Assembly (NCBI RefSeq): GCF_000010805.1
Contig: NC_012522.1
Coordinates: forward strand, 992,001 to 1,056,000
Direction: 5' to 3'
DNA from: Rhodococcus opacus B4
Lineage (GTDB): Bacteria; Actinomycetota; Actinomycetes; Mycobacteriales; Mycobacteriaceae
Length of the DNA stretch: 64,000 nucleotides
Below, piece after piece: positions 46,164 to 56,575 of this stretch. The notes beneath the pieces are model-generated. The model was given only the letters and a program-made list of their open reading frames with translations. It ran no database searches and was not told the origin of the DNA. Numbering within the stretch: position 1 is the first letter of the stretch; each line of letters starts with the position of its first letter. The translations under genes and the position numbers were made by a program.

Positions 46164-46241
46164 TTACCGGGTGAGCAGCCACGCTACGACGACGAGGACG
46201 ATCAGCGCGAGCAGCGCGAGAGTGACGCGTGAGCGCGGCAT
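46164..46241 (-). CDS. 25-residue membrane peptide
   Basis: It begins MPRSRVTLALLALIVLVVVA and ends WLLTR: a basic start, one helix and a basic end. Its ATG overlaps the stop of the 63-residue membrane gene upstream (TGATG), which argues for real, coupled translation. No function is known to me. It could be missed by length cut-offs. Confidence 0.55.
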   Translation of the reverse strand: MPRSRVTLALLALIVLVVVAWLLTR

Positions 46242-46432
46242 CAGGGTTCCTCCACCTTCGAGACGTCCCGCCTGAGCAGGACGAAGACTGCGGCCAGCCC
46301 ACGATCGAGCAGCCACGCCAGTCCCCGGCACACCGGCACCATCACCAGCAGCACGAGGGCGACCTGCGGAACGAACGGGAGCCCGGCGATCCACAGCTCG
46401 AAGCCGTCCCACCAACTCGCCATCCGATCCAC
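46241..46432 (-). CDS. 63-residue membrane protein (Rv2401A-like)
   Basis: A short protein starting MDRMASWWDGFELWIAGLPF with two predicted helices (about 20-42 and 43-55) and a charged tail RRDVSKVEEP. It lies between the sulfate importer and the trehalase gene, the position of Rv2401A in M. tuberculosis. Function unknown. Its start at 46432 leaves 78 bp to the divergent trehalase ATG. Confidence 0.72.
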   Translation of the reverse strand: MDRMASWWDGFELWIAGLPFVPQVALVLLVMVPVCRGLAWLLDRGLAAVFVLLRRDVSKVEEP

Positions 46433-46510
46433 GGTGCCAGCCTATCGTTCGCCGGCCCGGGGCCGGTGGACAGGTGGACGGCGGGGCGGGCGGCGGTCGA
46501 TGATGATCAC

Positions 46511-48466
46511 ATGGTGTCCAGCGACGCGCATTCCCACGGCCGGCTGCATGCGGCCCCGCATCATCACCACCATTCCTTCCCGCCGATCGACGACTACGCG
46601 TTCCTGTCGGACTGCGAGTCGACGTGCCTCATCGCCCGCAACGGCTCGGTGGAGTGGATGTGCGTCCCGCGGCCCGACTCCCCCAGCATCTTCGGCGCCA
46701 TCCTCGACCGCAGCGCGGGTCACTTCCGCATCGGGCCGTACGGGCAGAACGTACCCGCCGCCCGCCGCTACCTGCCGGGCGGACTGATCGTCGAGACGAC
46801 GTGGCAGACCGAGACGGGGTGGCTCATCGTGCGCGACGCCCTCGTGCTCGGTCCGTGGCACAACGTCCAGCAGCGCTCGCGCTCGCACCGCCGCACCCCC
46901 ACCGACTGGGACGCGGAGCACATCCTGCTGCGGACGGTGAAGTGCGTCAACGGCACCGTCGAACTGGAGATGAGCTGCGAACCCGCGTTCGACTACCACC
47001 GCGGCGCGGCGCACTGGGAGTACACGGGCAAGGTCTACGAGGAGGCCACCGCCACGTGTAAGTCGAGCCGCCCGGGCGACCACCCGACACTGCGACTGAC
47101 GACGAACATGAAGATCGGGCTCGAGGGGCGCGAAGCCCGCGCGCGAACCCGGATGGTCGAGGGCGACAACGTATTCGTCGCCCTGTCCTGGGCACACATG
47201 GCCGCGCCGCAGACGTTCGACGAGGCTGCCGACAAGATGTGGCAGACGGCGAAGTGCTGGCGGGAATGGATCACCATCGGCCGCTTCCCCGACCACAAGT
47301 GGCGGGGCTACCTGCAGCGCAGCGCCCTCGCCCTGAAGGGACTGACGTACGCCCCCACCGGCGCCCTGCTCGCCGCGTCGACCACCTCGCTCCCGGAAAC
47401 CCCTGGGGGCGAACGGAACTGGGACTACCGCTACGCGTGGGTGCGGGATTCGACGTTTGCCCTGTGGGGCCTGTACAGCCTCGGACTCGACCGCGAGGCC
47501 AACGACTTCTTCTCGTTCATCTACGACGTGTCGAGCGCCGAGGACGGCAACCATCATCCGCTGCAGGTGATGTACGGCGTCGGCGGGGAACAGACGCTGG
47601 AAGAGTCGGAGTTGCACCATCTCTCCGGTTACGACGGCGCGCGACCGGTGCGGATCGGAAACGGCGCCTACGACCAGGTCCAGCACGACATCTGGGGAAC
47701 GATCCTCGATTCGGTGTACCTGCACGTCAAATCCCGTGAGCGGGTGCCGGAAACCCTGTGGCCGATGCTCAAACGCCAGGTCGAGGAGGCGGTCAAGCAT
47801 TGGCGTCTCCCCGACCGCGGGATCTGGGAGGTCCGCGGCGAGCCCCAGCACTTCACGTCGTCGAAGATCATGTGCTGGGTGGCCCTCGACCGGGGCGCGA
47901 AACTCGCCGATCAGCAGGGCGAGGCGAGTTACGCGCAGCAGTGGTCCGAGCTGGCCGACGAGATCAAGGAGGACATCCTCGAGCACGGCGTCGACGCGCG
48001 GGGCGTCCTGACGCAGCGGTACGGCAGCGACAGTCTCGACGCGTCGCTCCTCCTCGCACCGCTCCTGCGGTTCCTGCCCGCCGACGATCCGCGCATCCGC
48101 GCGACCGTGCTCGCCATCGCGGACGAGCTGACCGAGGGCGGGCTGGTGCTGCGCTACCGGGTGGAGACCACGGACGACGGGCTGAAGGGCAAGGAGGGCA
48201 CGTTCACGATCTGCTCGTTCTGGCTCGTGTCGGCGCTCGTCGAGATCGGGGAACTGGACCGCGCGAAACGCCTGTGCGATCGCCTCCTCGGATTCGCCAG
48301 CCCCCTCAAGCTGTACGCGGAGGAGATCGATCCCGATTCGGGGCGGCACCTGGGCAACTTCCCGCAGGCGTTCACCCATCTGGCACTGATCAACGCGGTG
48401 GTCCACGTCATTCGCGCCGAGGAGGCCGCGGCGGGCGGGTTCCAACCCGCCCACAACACGGTCTGA
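46511..48466 (+). CDS. GH15 trehalase / glucoamylase-like glycosidase
   Basis: A 651-residue cytoplasmic glycoside hydrolase of family 15. After a histidine-rich N-terminus (five consecutive His near residue 19), it shows SDCESTCLIARNGSVEW, GERNWDYRYAWVRDSTFALW and IWEVRGEPQHFTSSKIMCW, which are family hallmarks. The mycobacterial gene in this place (Rv2402/MSMEG_4535) encodes a trehalase, so trehalose hydrolysis is the best guess. ATG at 46511 fits the family start. It converges with a siderophore-binding gene; the stops are adjacent. Confidence 0.88.
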   Translation: MVSSDAHSHGRLHAAPHHHHHSFPPIDDYAFLSDCESTCLIARNGSVEWMCVPRPDSPSIFGAILDRSAGHFRIGPYGQNVPAARRYLPGGLIVETTWQTETGWLIVRDALVLGPWHNVQQRSRSHRRTPTDWDAEHILLRTVKCVNGTVELEMSCEPAFDYHRGAAHWEYTGKVYEEATATCKSSRPGDHPTLRLTTNMKIGLEGREARARTRMVEGDNVFVALSWAHMAAPQTFDEAADKMWQTAKCWREWITIGRFPDHKWRGYLQRSALALKGLTYAPTGALLAASTTSLPETPGGERNWDYRYAWVRDSTFALWGLYSLGLDREANDFFSFIYDVSSAEDGNHHPLQVMYGVGGEQTLEESELHHLSGYDGARPVRIGNGAYDQVQHDIWGTILDSVYLHVKSRERVPETLWPMLKRQVEEAVKHWRLPDRGIWEVRGEPQHFTSSKIMCWVALDRGAKLADQQGEASYAQQWSELADEIKEDILEHGVDARGVLTQRYGSDSLDASLLLAPLLRFLPADDPRIRATVLAIADELTEGGLVLRYRVETTDDGLKGKEGTFTICSFWLVSALVEIGELDRAKRLCDRLLGFASPLKLYAEEIDPDSGRHLGNFPQAFTHLALINAVVHVIRAEEAAAGGFQPAHNTV

Positions 48467-49468
48467 TCAGGCGCCGACCGCCTCCAGTTGCGGTGTGATC
48501 CGGCCGAGCGAGTACTGCAGGGACAGGCTCGACGGGGTGTTGAAACCGACCACCGTCGCATAGTCCTCGACGGCGAGGCCACCCTGCCGCACGGACGGCA
48601 GCTGGGCGAATCCGGGCAGCACCATCAGATCGTCGCGGGTGCCGCCGTTGGGCAGCATCACCACGAGGTCGGCGTTCAGGGCGTCCACCCGCTCGGGGCT
48701 CAGGGTGAGGCGGCCCCCGGTCGCCCCCGCCTCCTCGACGAGTGCTGGCGGCAGCGTGAGCCCCAACCTGCGGAACACCGCACTCGCACCGTCGTCCGGG
48801 TCGGCGACGACGACGATCTGCCCGGTGGCGAACATGAATTGGGACAGCACGGCAGTCTTGCCCGCCAGGGCGGGCAGCCGGCCGGCGAGGCCGTCGACGG
48901 TCCCGTTGGTGGTCGCGATGATCTCGGCCGCGCGCTCCTCCTCACCGAGGATCCGGCCGAGGACCTCGACCTGCGACTCCCACGGGTCGACCTGCACGTC
49001 GCCCAGCGCGGCGACCGTCGGCGCGATCTTGCTGATCCGGTCGAAGTCCTCCTGGTCGGCGACGGCGAACGAGCCGAGAATCAGATCGGGCGCGAAGCCG
49101 GCGATCTGCTCTTCCGGCAGCGACGCACCCACCTGCGTCATGCTCGCGCGGTCGAGTTCCACCGCCGAACCGTCGACCTCGGACTCCCAGGGATAAAGCC
49201 CGCGTTCGTCACCCATCGGCCCTGCCGCCAGGTAGGCGACCGGCTGGACGCCGAACTCGAGGAGCGCGTCGACCCACTGGCTGCTGGTGGCGACGATCCG
49301 GGTCGGAGTGCCGTCGACGGTGGTCGCGCCGAAGTGGTGCTCGACCGTCGTCTGCCGGTCCGCCGCGGTGCCGGCGCCGCTGTCTGCGCTGCTGTCTGCG
49401 CTGCATCCGGCGGTTCCGACGGCGAGTGCCGCGCACAACGCGGCCACGAAGATCCCTCTGACGCGCAC
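48467..49468 (-). CDS. iron-siderophore ABC transporter substrate-binding lipoprotein
   Basis: A 333-residue FhuD/FepB-like protein. The signal peptide ends in the lipobox GTAGC with Cys22. The mature part shows TPTRIVATSSQWVDALLEFG, an IAGFAPDLIL segment and a long connecting helix, typical of type III periplasmic binding proteins for ferric siderophores. GTG at 49468 follows AGGAGG. An iron-box-like repeat lies just upstream. No permease or ATPase genes are adjacent, so it must share those of another locus. Confidence 0.88.
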   Translation of the reverse strand: MRVRGIFVAALCAALAVGTAGCSADSSADSGAGTAADRQTTVEHHFGATTVDGTPTRIVATSSQWVDALLEFGVQPVAYLAAGPMGDERGLYPWESEVDGSAVELDRASMTQVGASLPEEQIAGFAPDLILGSFAVADQEDFDRISKIAPTVAALGDVQVDPWESQVEVLGRILGEEERAAEIIATTNGTVDGLAGRLPALAGKTAVLSQFMFATGQIVVVADPDDGASAVFRRLGLTLPPALVEEAGATGGRLTLSPERVDALNADLVVMLPNGGTRDDLMVLPGFAQLPSVRQGGLAVEDYATVVGFNTPSSLSLQYSLGRITPQLEAVGA

Positions 49469-49485
49469 CGCGCCTCCTCATCAAG

Positions 49486-49504
49486 TAAGCAAAGCCTTAC
49501 CTTC
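49486..49504. promoter_or_regulatory. IdeR/DtxR-type iron box
   Basis: The 19 bp read on the minus strand GAAGGTAAGGCTTTGCTTA, an imperfect inverted repeat with GTAAG/CTTAC arms, match about 12 of 19 positions of the DtxR/IdeR consensus. It sits 18 bp upstream of the siderophore-binding gene's GTG, where a bound repressor would block transcription when iron is plentiful. Confidence 0.6.
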
Positions 49505-49532
49505 GCATACTCGATGGTTCGGGCGCTACGGG

Positions 49533-50471
49533 TTACTCCGCGTACCGCTTCAGCAACCGCTCCGCGTCGGCCGCGATCTGCCGCACCACAGCCCCCGCCG
49601 GCCGCTCCGCCCTCACGAGACCCGCCGCTTCCCCTGCGTACACGACACCGAGGTCGGGATTCGCGGGATCGTAGGCGGCGGCGAGTTCGGCGTCGGGGGC
49701 CTCCGCGCCGTGCCAGCGTGAGGTGAATGCGTTGCTCAGGGCCCGCCCACCCCACCGCGCCGGCCACGGCTGGCTGCGCGCCTGGTCGAACACCGACGTG
49801 TACACGGTGTCGGCGCTGCCCGCCGCGATCAGCTTGCCGCGGGCGTACTCCGGCCCGATGGTCTCCGGGCTGGCCAGCAGCGCGGTCCCGATCATCGCGC
49901 CCTCCGCACCCGCGGCGAGTACCGCCGCGAGACCACGGCCGGTCGCGATGCCGCCCGCCGCGAGCACCGGCAGCGCCGTGGCCTCGAGGACCTCCTGCAG
50001 CAGCGGCAGCGTCCCGATCCTGCCGGTGTGGCCGCCCGCCTCGCCGCCCTGGGCGATCACGAAGTCGACGCCCGCCGCCTCCACGACCCGCAGGTCGTCG
50101 ATCGTGTTCACCTGCGACACCACCAGCGCCCCCGTGGCGTGGATCTGCTCCACATACGGCGCGGGGTCGCCGAACGACAGCGACACGACCCGGGGATCCT
50201 CGGCCAGCGCGGCGTCGAGGAGTGTGTCGTCGTCGTCGAGTGCCCAGGTCATCAACCCGATCCCGAACGCGTCGCCGCCGATGCCCCGCGCAACCGCCGT
50301 CTCCTTCGCCACCCACTCCGGGGTGGCGTAGCGGGCCGCACCGAGCAGGCCGAGCCCGCCCGCCTTCGACACCTCGCCGACGAGGGTCCCGCCGGCCCGT
50401 CCGCCCATCGGGGCGCCGAAGATCGGCACCTCGATTCCCAGTGTCCGGGTCAGCCAGGTTTCGAGGGCCAC
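49533..50471 (-). CDS. nitronate monooxygenase-family FMN enzyme
   Basis: A 312-residue TIM-barrel flavoprotein of the NMO/2-nitropropane dioxygenase family. It shows PIFGAPMGGRAGG at the N-terminus, FVIAQGGEAGGHTGRIGTLP, and VLAAGGIATGRGLAAVLAAGA for phosphate binding. The catalytic histidine of class I NMOs would lie in GGEAGGHTG. Natural roles include propionate-3-nitronate detoxification. GTG at 50471 fits the family start. Confidence 0.87.
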   Translation of the reverse strand: MALETWLTRTLGIEVPIFGAPMGGRAGGTLVGEVSKAGGLGLLGAARYATPEWVAKETAVARGIGGDAFGIGLMTWALDDDDTLLDAALAEDPRVVSLSFGDPAPYVEQIHATGALVVSQVNTIDDLRVVEAAGVDFVIAQGGEAGGHTGRIGTLPLLQEVLEATALPVLAAGGIATGRGLAAVLAAGAEGAMIGTALLASPETIGPEYARGKLIAAGSADTVYTSVFDQARSQPWPARWGGRALSNAFTSRWHGAEAPDAELAAAYDPANPDLGVVYAGEAAGLVRAERPAGAVVRQIAADAERLLKRYAE

Positions 50472-50519
50472 GGGCAGCGCCTACTTTCGATCGGTCGTCA
50501 GGGCAACAGGATCGAGCAA

Positions 50520-52412
<1,893 letters not shown>

Positions 52413-52477
52413 CTGTCAGGATATCCAAGCCACCGCGTTGCGGCTGCCGCGGCATACACGCACTAAGCTCGGCGGCC

Positions 52478-53041
52478 ATGGCGAGCACGTGGAGCAGCAT
52501 CGGGAAGACGTTGGGCCGACTTGCACGGGACAAGGGACCGCAGCTTCTGGCGCAGCTGCAGAAGTCCGGCGCGCTGGACCGCGCGGCCGGTGTCCTGACC
52601 GGGTCGACGGCCGCGGCGCCGAAGCCGGCGCCGGGCCGCCCGGTCACCGCGAACTCCGCCCCGACCGCCCATCGGGCACGGAAGGTGGAGTACTCCCCCG
52701 ACCTGGACGGCCGCGCGGATCCGGGTGAGATCGTCTGGACGTGGGTGGCGTACGAGGAGGATGCGAGTCAGGGCAAGGACCGGCCCGTGCTCGTCGTGGG
52801 GCGGGACGGCGACACCTTGCTGGGATTGATGCTGTCCTCGCAGAGCAAGCACGACGGCGACCGGGACTGGATCGCGGTCGGCTCCGGCTCGTGGGACGCG
52901 GAGGGCCGTCCGAGCTGGATCCGGCTGGACCGGGTGCTGGACGTTCCGGAGGCGGGGATCCGCCGCGAGGGCGCCGTCATGGACCGGGACAAATTCGAGG
53001 TCGTCGCGCGGCGTCTGCGAGCCGACTTCAGCTGGCAGTGA
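52478..53041 (+). CDS. PemK/MazF-like protein (Rv2405-like)
   Basis: A 187-residue protein. A helical N-terminus and an Ala/Pro-rich linker (about 45-65) precede a PemK/MazF-like barrel: PDLDGRADPGEIVWTWVAYEE, KDRPVLVVGRDGDTLLGLML and WIRLDRVLDVPEAGIRR. MazF-type proteins are RNases, but this chromosomal form, conserved beside lepA in mycobacteria, has no adjacent antitoxin gene. It may not be a toxin. Divergent from lepA with 65 bp between. Confidence 0.82.
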   Translation: MASTWSSIGKTLGRLARDKGPQLLAQLQKSGALDRAAGVLTGSTAAAPKPAPGRPVTANSAPTAHRARKVEYSPDLDGRADPGEIVWTWVAYEEDASQGKDRPVLVVGRDGDTLLGLMLSSQSKHDGDRDWIAVGSGSWDAEGRPSWIRLDRVLDVPEAGIRREGAVMDRDKFEVVARRLRADFSWQ

Positions 53042-53046
53042 CACGG

Positions 53047-53919
53047 TCACCGACGCAGATCGTCGGCGATCATCTCGGCGATCGCGGTCATCGCGAGCGC
53101 GTTGGGATGTGCCGGTTCGGCGGGTGACTGCGGCAGCATGCCCTCGAACCACCGCTGCCCCGCCGGCGCGCACGCGTCGTGCCCGCCGTCCACGGCGGCC
53201 TTCGCGATGTCGACGTAGTGCACTCCGTACCGGGCCGCGGCGTCGACGTAGATCTGGTTGAACCGTTCGAAGTACCGTTCGAGCCAGACCGCGTCCGCGT
53301 CGGACACGGGCAGATTCGGCCAGCAGCCGCGCCGGCCGACGGAGCCGCCGTGCCCGATCAGGTAGACCTCGGCGTCCGGGGCCTTCGCCACGATCGCAGC
53401 CACCACGGCATCGACCCGCGGCGCCATCGTCGCGATACCCTCGACCGCGAGTTGTTCCGCCAACGGGTCGTCGCGGCACCCGGCGTCGGCACCGGGAACG
53501 GGAGCGCCGCAGCGCACCGACACGGGCAGGTGATTGGAACCGCCGCCGCCGATGCTGAGCGTCACGATGTCGGTGTCGGCCCGCAGCGCATCGATCTGCG
53601 GTGGGACGAAACGCGTCCCCACGAATTGCGCGGTGCTGATCACGTGGGCGGGTGTGGCGGCGGAACACGTGACGTCGGTGAGGGTGGCCGCGCCGATCAG
53701 CCGCGCCAGCTCGGCCGGGTAGTTCAGGTCCGGCGATCGCAGGCACAGGTCGCGGTGCTCCGAGAATTCGATGAGCGGTCCGGCCGCGCGGGAGTCGCCG
53801 AGCGCCACATACGTCGGTTCCGGCCGCGGTGCGTCCCCGGCGGTCGCGGTCGCCGCCGGGAACGCCCCCGTGAACGCGAGTACGACGCAGGTGAGAAACC
53901 CTGCCCGCAGGAGGGTCAG
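53047..53919 (-). CDS. secreted SGNH-type lipase/esterase
   Basis: A GDSL/SGNH hydrolase with the nucleophile in YVALGDSRAAGP, a GGGGSNHLP oxyanion block, and the catalytic acid/His in AEPAHPNALAM. The only usual start (GTG 53808) would begin at VALGDS and lose the block I strand. Upstream codons in frame encode a clear signal peptide (TLLRAGFLTCVVLAFTGAFP, then Ala-rich cleavage). The only start-like codon there is CTG at 53919, 7 nt after the aquaporin stop. So a CTG start with coupling to aqpZ is proposed, giving 290 residues. The enzyme class is firm, the start is not. Confidence 0.75.
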   Translation of the reverse strand: MTLLRAGFLTCVVLAFTGAFPAATATAGDAPRPEPTYVALGDSRAAGPLIEFSEHRDLCLRSPDLNYPAELARLIGAATLTDVTCSAATPAHVISTAQFVGTRFVPPQIDALRADTDIVTLSIGGGGSNHLPVSVRCGAPVPGADAGCRDDPLAEQLAVEGIATMAPRVDAVVAAIVAKAPDAEVYLIGHGGSVGRRGCWPNLPVSDADAVWLERYFERFNQIYVDAAARYGVHYVDIAKAAVDGGHDACAPAGQRWFEGMLPQSPAEPAHPNALAMTAIAEMIADDLRR

Positions 53920-53926
53920 CCGGCGC

Positions 53927-54700
53927 TCAGCTCTGCAGTCGGTCGTACCGGCCGAACAGCGACCGGTAGACCAGCGCGCCCACCGCGCCGCCGATCAGCG
54001 GGAACACGATGAACAGCCACACCTGGGCGAGCGCGCCGTTCTGGTAGGGCGCGACGGCGAGGCTGCGGGCCGGGTTGACGGAGGTGTTGTCGATCGGAAT
54101 CGATACGAGGTGGATCACGGCGAGGGTGAATCCGATCGACACCCCGGCGAGCGGGACGTCGGAGATCTGGTCGGTGGACGCGAGAACCACGAACACGAGC
54201 AGCGCGGTGAGGAGGACTTCGACGATCATCGCGGCGCCGATCCCGTATCCGTTCTCGATGACCCCGCCGAGCGGTCCCTTGATGGCGGACGGACTGTGGG
54301 CGCCCCAGCCGTTGGCGCCGAGACCGTCGTCCGCCCGGTTGTACGACGGCAGGCTCTGCGCGATCGCGTAGACCACCACACCGGCGACGAGACCACCGAT
54401 GACCTGGGCGACCATGTACAGTCCCGCCTTCGCGACGGACAACCGGCCGAGCGCGAGGTGCCCCACGGTGACGGCGGGGTTGACGTGGCAGCCCGAGATC
54501 GGTCCGATGGCGTAGACGAGGAAGAGCAGGGTCAGTCCGAATGCCAGTGCCACACCGAGGTTCCCGACCTTGGCTCCGGCGAAGACCGCCGTCCCCACCG
54601 CCGCGAAGACCAGTACGAACGTGCCGACCGCCTCTGCTACGTATTTCTTCAGATCCGAGATCGGTTCGACTTCTACGTATTCCTGTGCGGTTGGAGACAT
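53927..54700 (-). CDS. aqpZ: aquaporin Z-type water channel
   Basis: A 257-residue membrane channel with six helices and both NPA loops (HVNPAVTVG and SVNPARSLA). The narrow-filter residues near the second loop (NTSVNPARS) fit a water-selective aquaporin. ATG at 54700 was chosen over GTG at 54709, since the GGTGGG ribosome site overlaps the latter. It begins an apparent two-gene unit with the SGNH hydrolase. Confidence 0.93.
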   Translation of the reverse strand: MSPTAQEYVEVEPISDLKKYVAEAVGTFVLVFAAVGTAVFAGAKVGNLGVALAFGLTLLFLVYAIGPISGCHVNPAVTVGHLALGRLSVAKAGLYMVAQVIGGLVAGVVVYAIAQSLPSYNRADDGLGANGWGAHSPSAIKGPLGGVIENGYGIGAAMIVEVLLTALLVFVVLASTDQISDVPLAGVSIGFTLAVIHLVSIPIDNTSVNPARSLAVAPYQNGALAQVWLFIVFPLIGGAVGALVYRSLFGRYDRLQS

Positions 54701-54764
54701 TGAACCCACCTTCGTCGAAATGGATCGTTAGTCCTGCTTTCCACGGATAGATCTGGGTGGCACT

Positions 54765-55607
54765 TTACGCCAGGCGGGTGATCTCCACGACGACTTCGAG
54801 ATCTGTTGCCCGGCCACCGGAGAAGATGCCCTTGAGCGGCGGAACGTCCGCGTAGTCCCGCCCGATGCCCACTGACACGTGCTGTTCGTTCACCGCCACG
54901 GCGTTGGTCGGGTCGTATCCCCACCACGCCCCGGTCCACGCCTCGACCCAGGCGTGACTCTCCCCCGCCACCGTCTCGTCCACCGCCGCATCGGGTTTCG
55001 GGTGCAGATAGCCGGACACGTAGCGGCTCGGAATTCCCATGCTGCGCAACAGAACCAGAGTCAGGTGCGCGTAGTCCTGACACACGCCCTGCCGTTCGGC
55101 CCAGGCGTCGACCGCGGACGTGTGGACGCCCGTCGTGCCCGGGACGTAGTCCATCTCCCGGTGCACCCAGTCCGCCGCCGCGACAACGGCTTCGTCGGGG
55201 GTGCGTCCCTTGCGCAGGTCCCGCGCGATGGTGTCGAGTTTGCGGCTGCGCGGCACGAACGTGGTGTTGCTCAGCTGCTCGTTGAACCGGTCGGTGAGCG
55301 GCGGGCTCGCCAGTTCGCCCCAGTCCGCCTTCTCCTCCGGCTCCCAGAACGGTTCGGTCTCGACGACGGACAGCCCGGTGACCTCGAGTTCCTTGTGCGG
55401 CGCATGGAGATCGAACGCGGTGACGGCGGTGCCCCAGTAGTCGGTGTAGCGGTACGACCGCGTCGCCGGTGTGGTCTCCACCCGATTCAGGATCACCGTC
55501 TGCCTGCTGTCACCGCGCGGGGTGAGTCGCGCCTCGTTGTACGAGGACGTGACCGGTGCGTCGTAGGCATACCCGGTGGTGTGCACGACTCTCATTCGCC
55601 AGCTCAC
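54765..55607 (-). CDS. transglutaminase-like cysteine protease-fold protein (Rv2409c-like)
   Basis: A 280-residue protein with an N-terminal beta domain (VVHTTGYAYDAPVTSSYNEA) and a transglutaminase core: catalytic Cys in RQGVCQDYAHL, His in GESHAWVEAW and Asp in GYDPTNAV. GTG at 55607 overlaps the alpha-E gene stop as GTGA. With the alpha-E and ATP-grasp genes upstream it forms a conserved three-gene unit predicted to make or cleave isopeptide bonds. The natural substrate is unknown. Confidence 0.9.
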   Translation of the reverse strand: MSWRMRVVHTTGYAYDAPVTSSYNEARLTPRGDSRQTVILNRVETTPATRSYRYTDYWGTAVTAFDLHAPHKELEVTGLSVVETEPFWEPEEKADWGELASPPLTDRFNEQLSNTTFVPRSRKLDTIARDLRKGRTPDEAVVAAADWVHREMDYVPGTTGVHTSAVDAWAERQGVCQDYAHLTLVLLRSMGIPSRYVSGYLHPKPDAAVDETVAGESHAWVEAWTGAWWGYDPTNAVAVNEQHVSVGIGRDYADVPPLKGIFSGGRATDLEVVVEITRLA

Positions 55608-56575
55608 AGCTCTCCCTCCACGACGGATTCGCCGCCGACGGCCCGTGCATCGGTCCACGCCACCCACGGCGCGGCGTGAAAATACTGCAGCGCGATGGCT
55701 TCTCCCAGTTCGCGGCAGGTTTCCTGCAATCCCGCGAGCCGATCGTGGAGATCCTCGAGGAGCACGCCGGGCGGCAGGAACTCGAGTTCGCTCCGCGCCC
55801 TGCCGAGGAGGCGCTGCGCCTCGGCCCGGTGTCCGACGCGGCTGTCGGGCTGGTGGTCGAGTTCGGCGAGGCACAGCTCCGCCTGCCGGATGGCGTGGAA
55901 CACCGACCGCGGGAACAGCCGGTCCAGCAGGATGAACTCGACCACCCGGTTGGCGTCCAGCGCGCCGCGGTACGTGCGCAGGTAGGTGTCGTGGGCTCCC
56001 GCGGAGCGCAGCACCGTCACCCACGCGGGCGAGGACGGGCGGTCGCCCGCACGGGACAACAGCATCCGCGCGAGCATGTCGACGCGTTCGATCGAGCGGC
56101 CGAGCAGCAGGAAGCGGTATCCGTCGTCGCGGCTCATGGTCGAGTCGGCCAGGCCCGCGAACATCGCCGCGCGTTCCTCCACGTACCGGAAGAACTCGTG
56201 CGGCCCGAGACGCTTGGACGCCCGCTCCCGCTCGGCGAGGCCGTTGTACGTGGTGTTGAGGCACTCCCACATCTCGCTGGACGTGACCTCGCGGGCACCG
56301 CGCGCGTTCTCGCGGGCGCTGGCGAGGGAGTCGATGATCGAGCCCACCTGGTTGCGGCTGAACGCCACCAGTTCGGTCACCGACCGGACGTCGAGCTGCG
56401 TGTCGGGTGCTTCGATGCCGAGCACCCGCAGCAGCAACCGGGACGTGCGGTCCGGGTCCACCGACGCGTCGTCGAGGAGCTGGTGCACGGCGACGTCGAG
56501 AATGCGGGCCATGTCGTCGGCCCGCTCGACGTACCGGCCGATCCAGTACAGCGATTCGGCGTTCCTGGCCAGCAT
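55604..56575 (-). CDS. alpha-E domain (DUF403) protein (Rv2410c-like)
   Basis: A 323-residue all-helical protein beginning MLARNAESLYWIGRYVERAD, the hallmark of the alpha-E family. Its biochemical role is unknown; it always travels with the circularly permuted ATP-grasp enzyme and the transglutaminase. It overlaps the former by one base (TGATG) and the latter by 4 bp, so all three are coupled. Confidence 0.92.
   Translation of the reverse strand: MLARNAESLYWIGRYVERADDMARILDVAVHQLLDDASVDPDRTSRLLLRVLGIEAPDTQLDVRSVTELVAFSRNQVGSIIDSLASARENARGAREVTSSEMWECLNTTYNGLAERERASKRLGPHEFFRYVEERAAMFAGLADSTMSRDDGYRFLLLGRSIERVDMLARMLLSRAGDRPSSPAWVTVLRSAGAHDTYLRTYRGALDANRVVEFILLDRLFPRSVFHAIRQAELCLAELDHQPDSRVGHRAEAQRLLGRARSELEFLPPGVLLEDLHDRLAGLQETCRELGEAIALQYFHAAPWVAWTDARAVGGESVVEGEL

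Noticed and set aside
46442..48454. 670-codon minus-strand ORF opposite the trehalase gene
   Set aside because: No domain, and biased composition; GH15 motifs are all on the plus strand.
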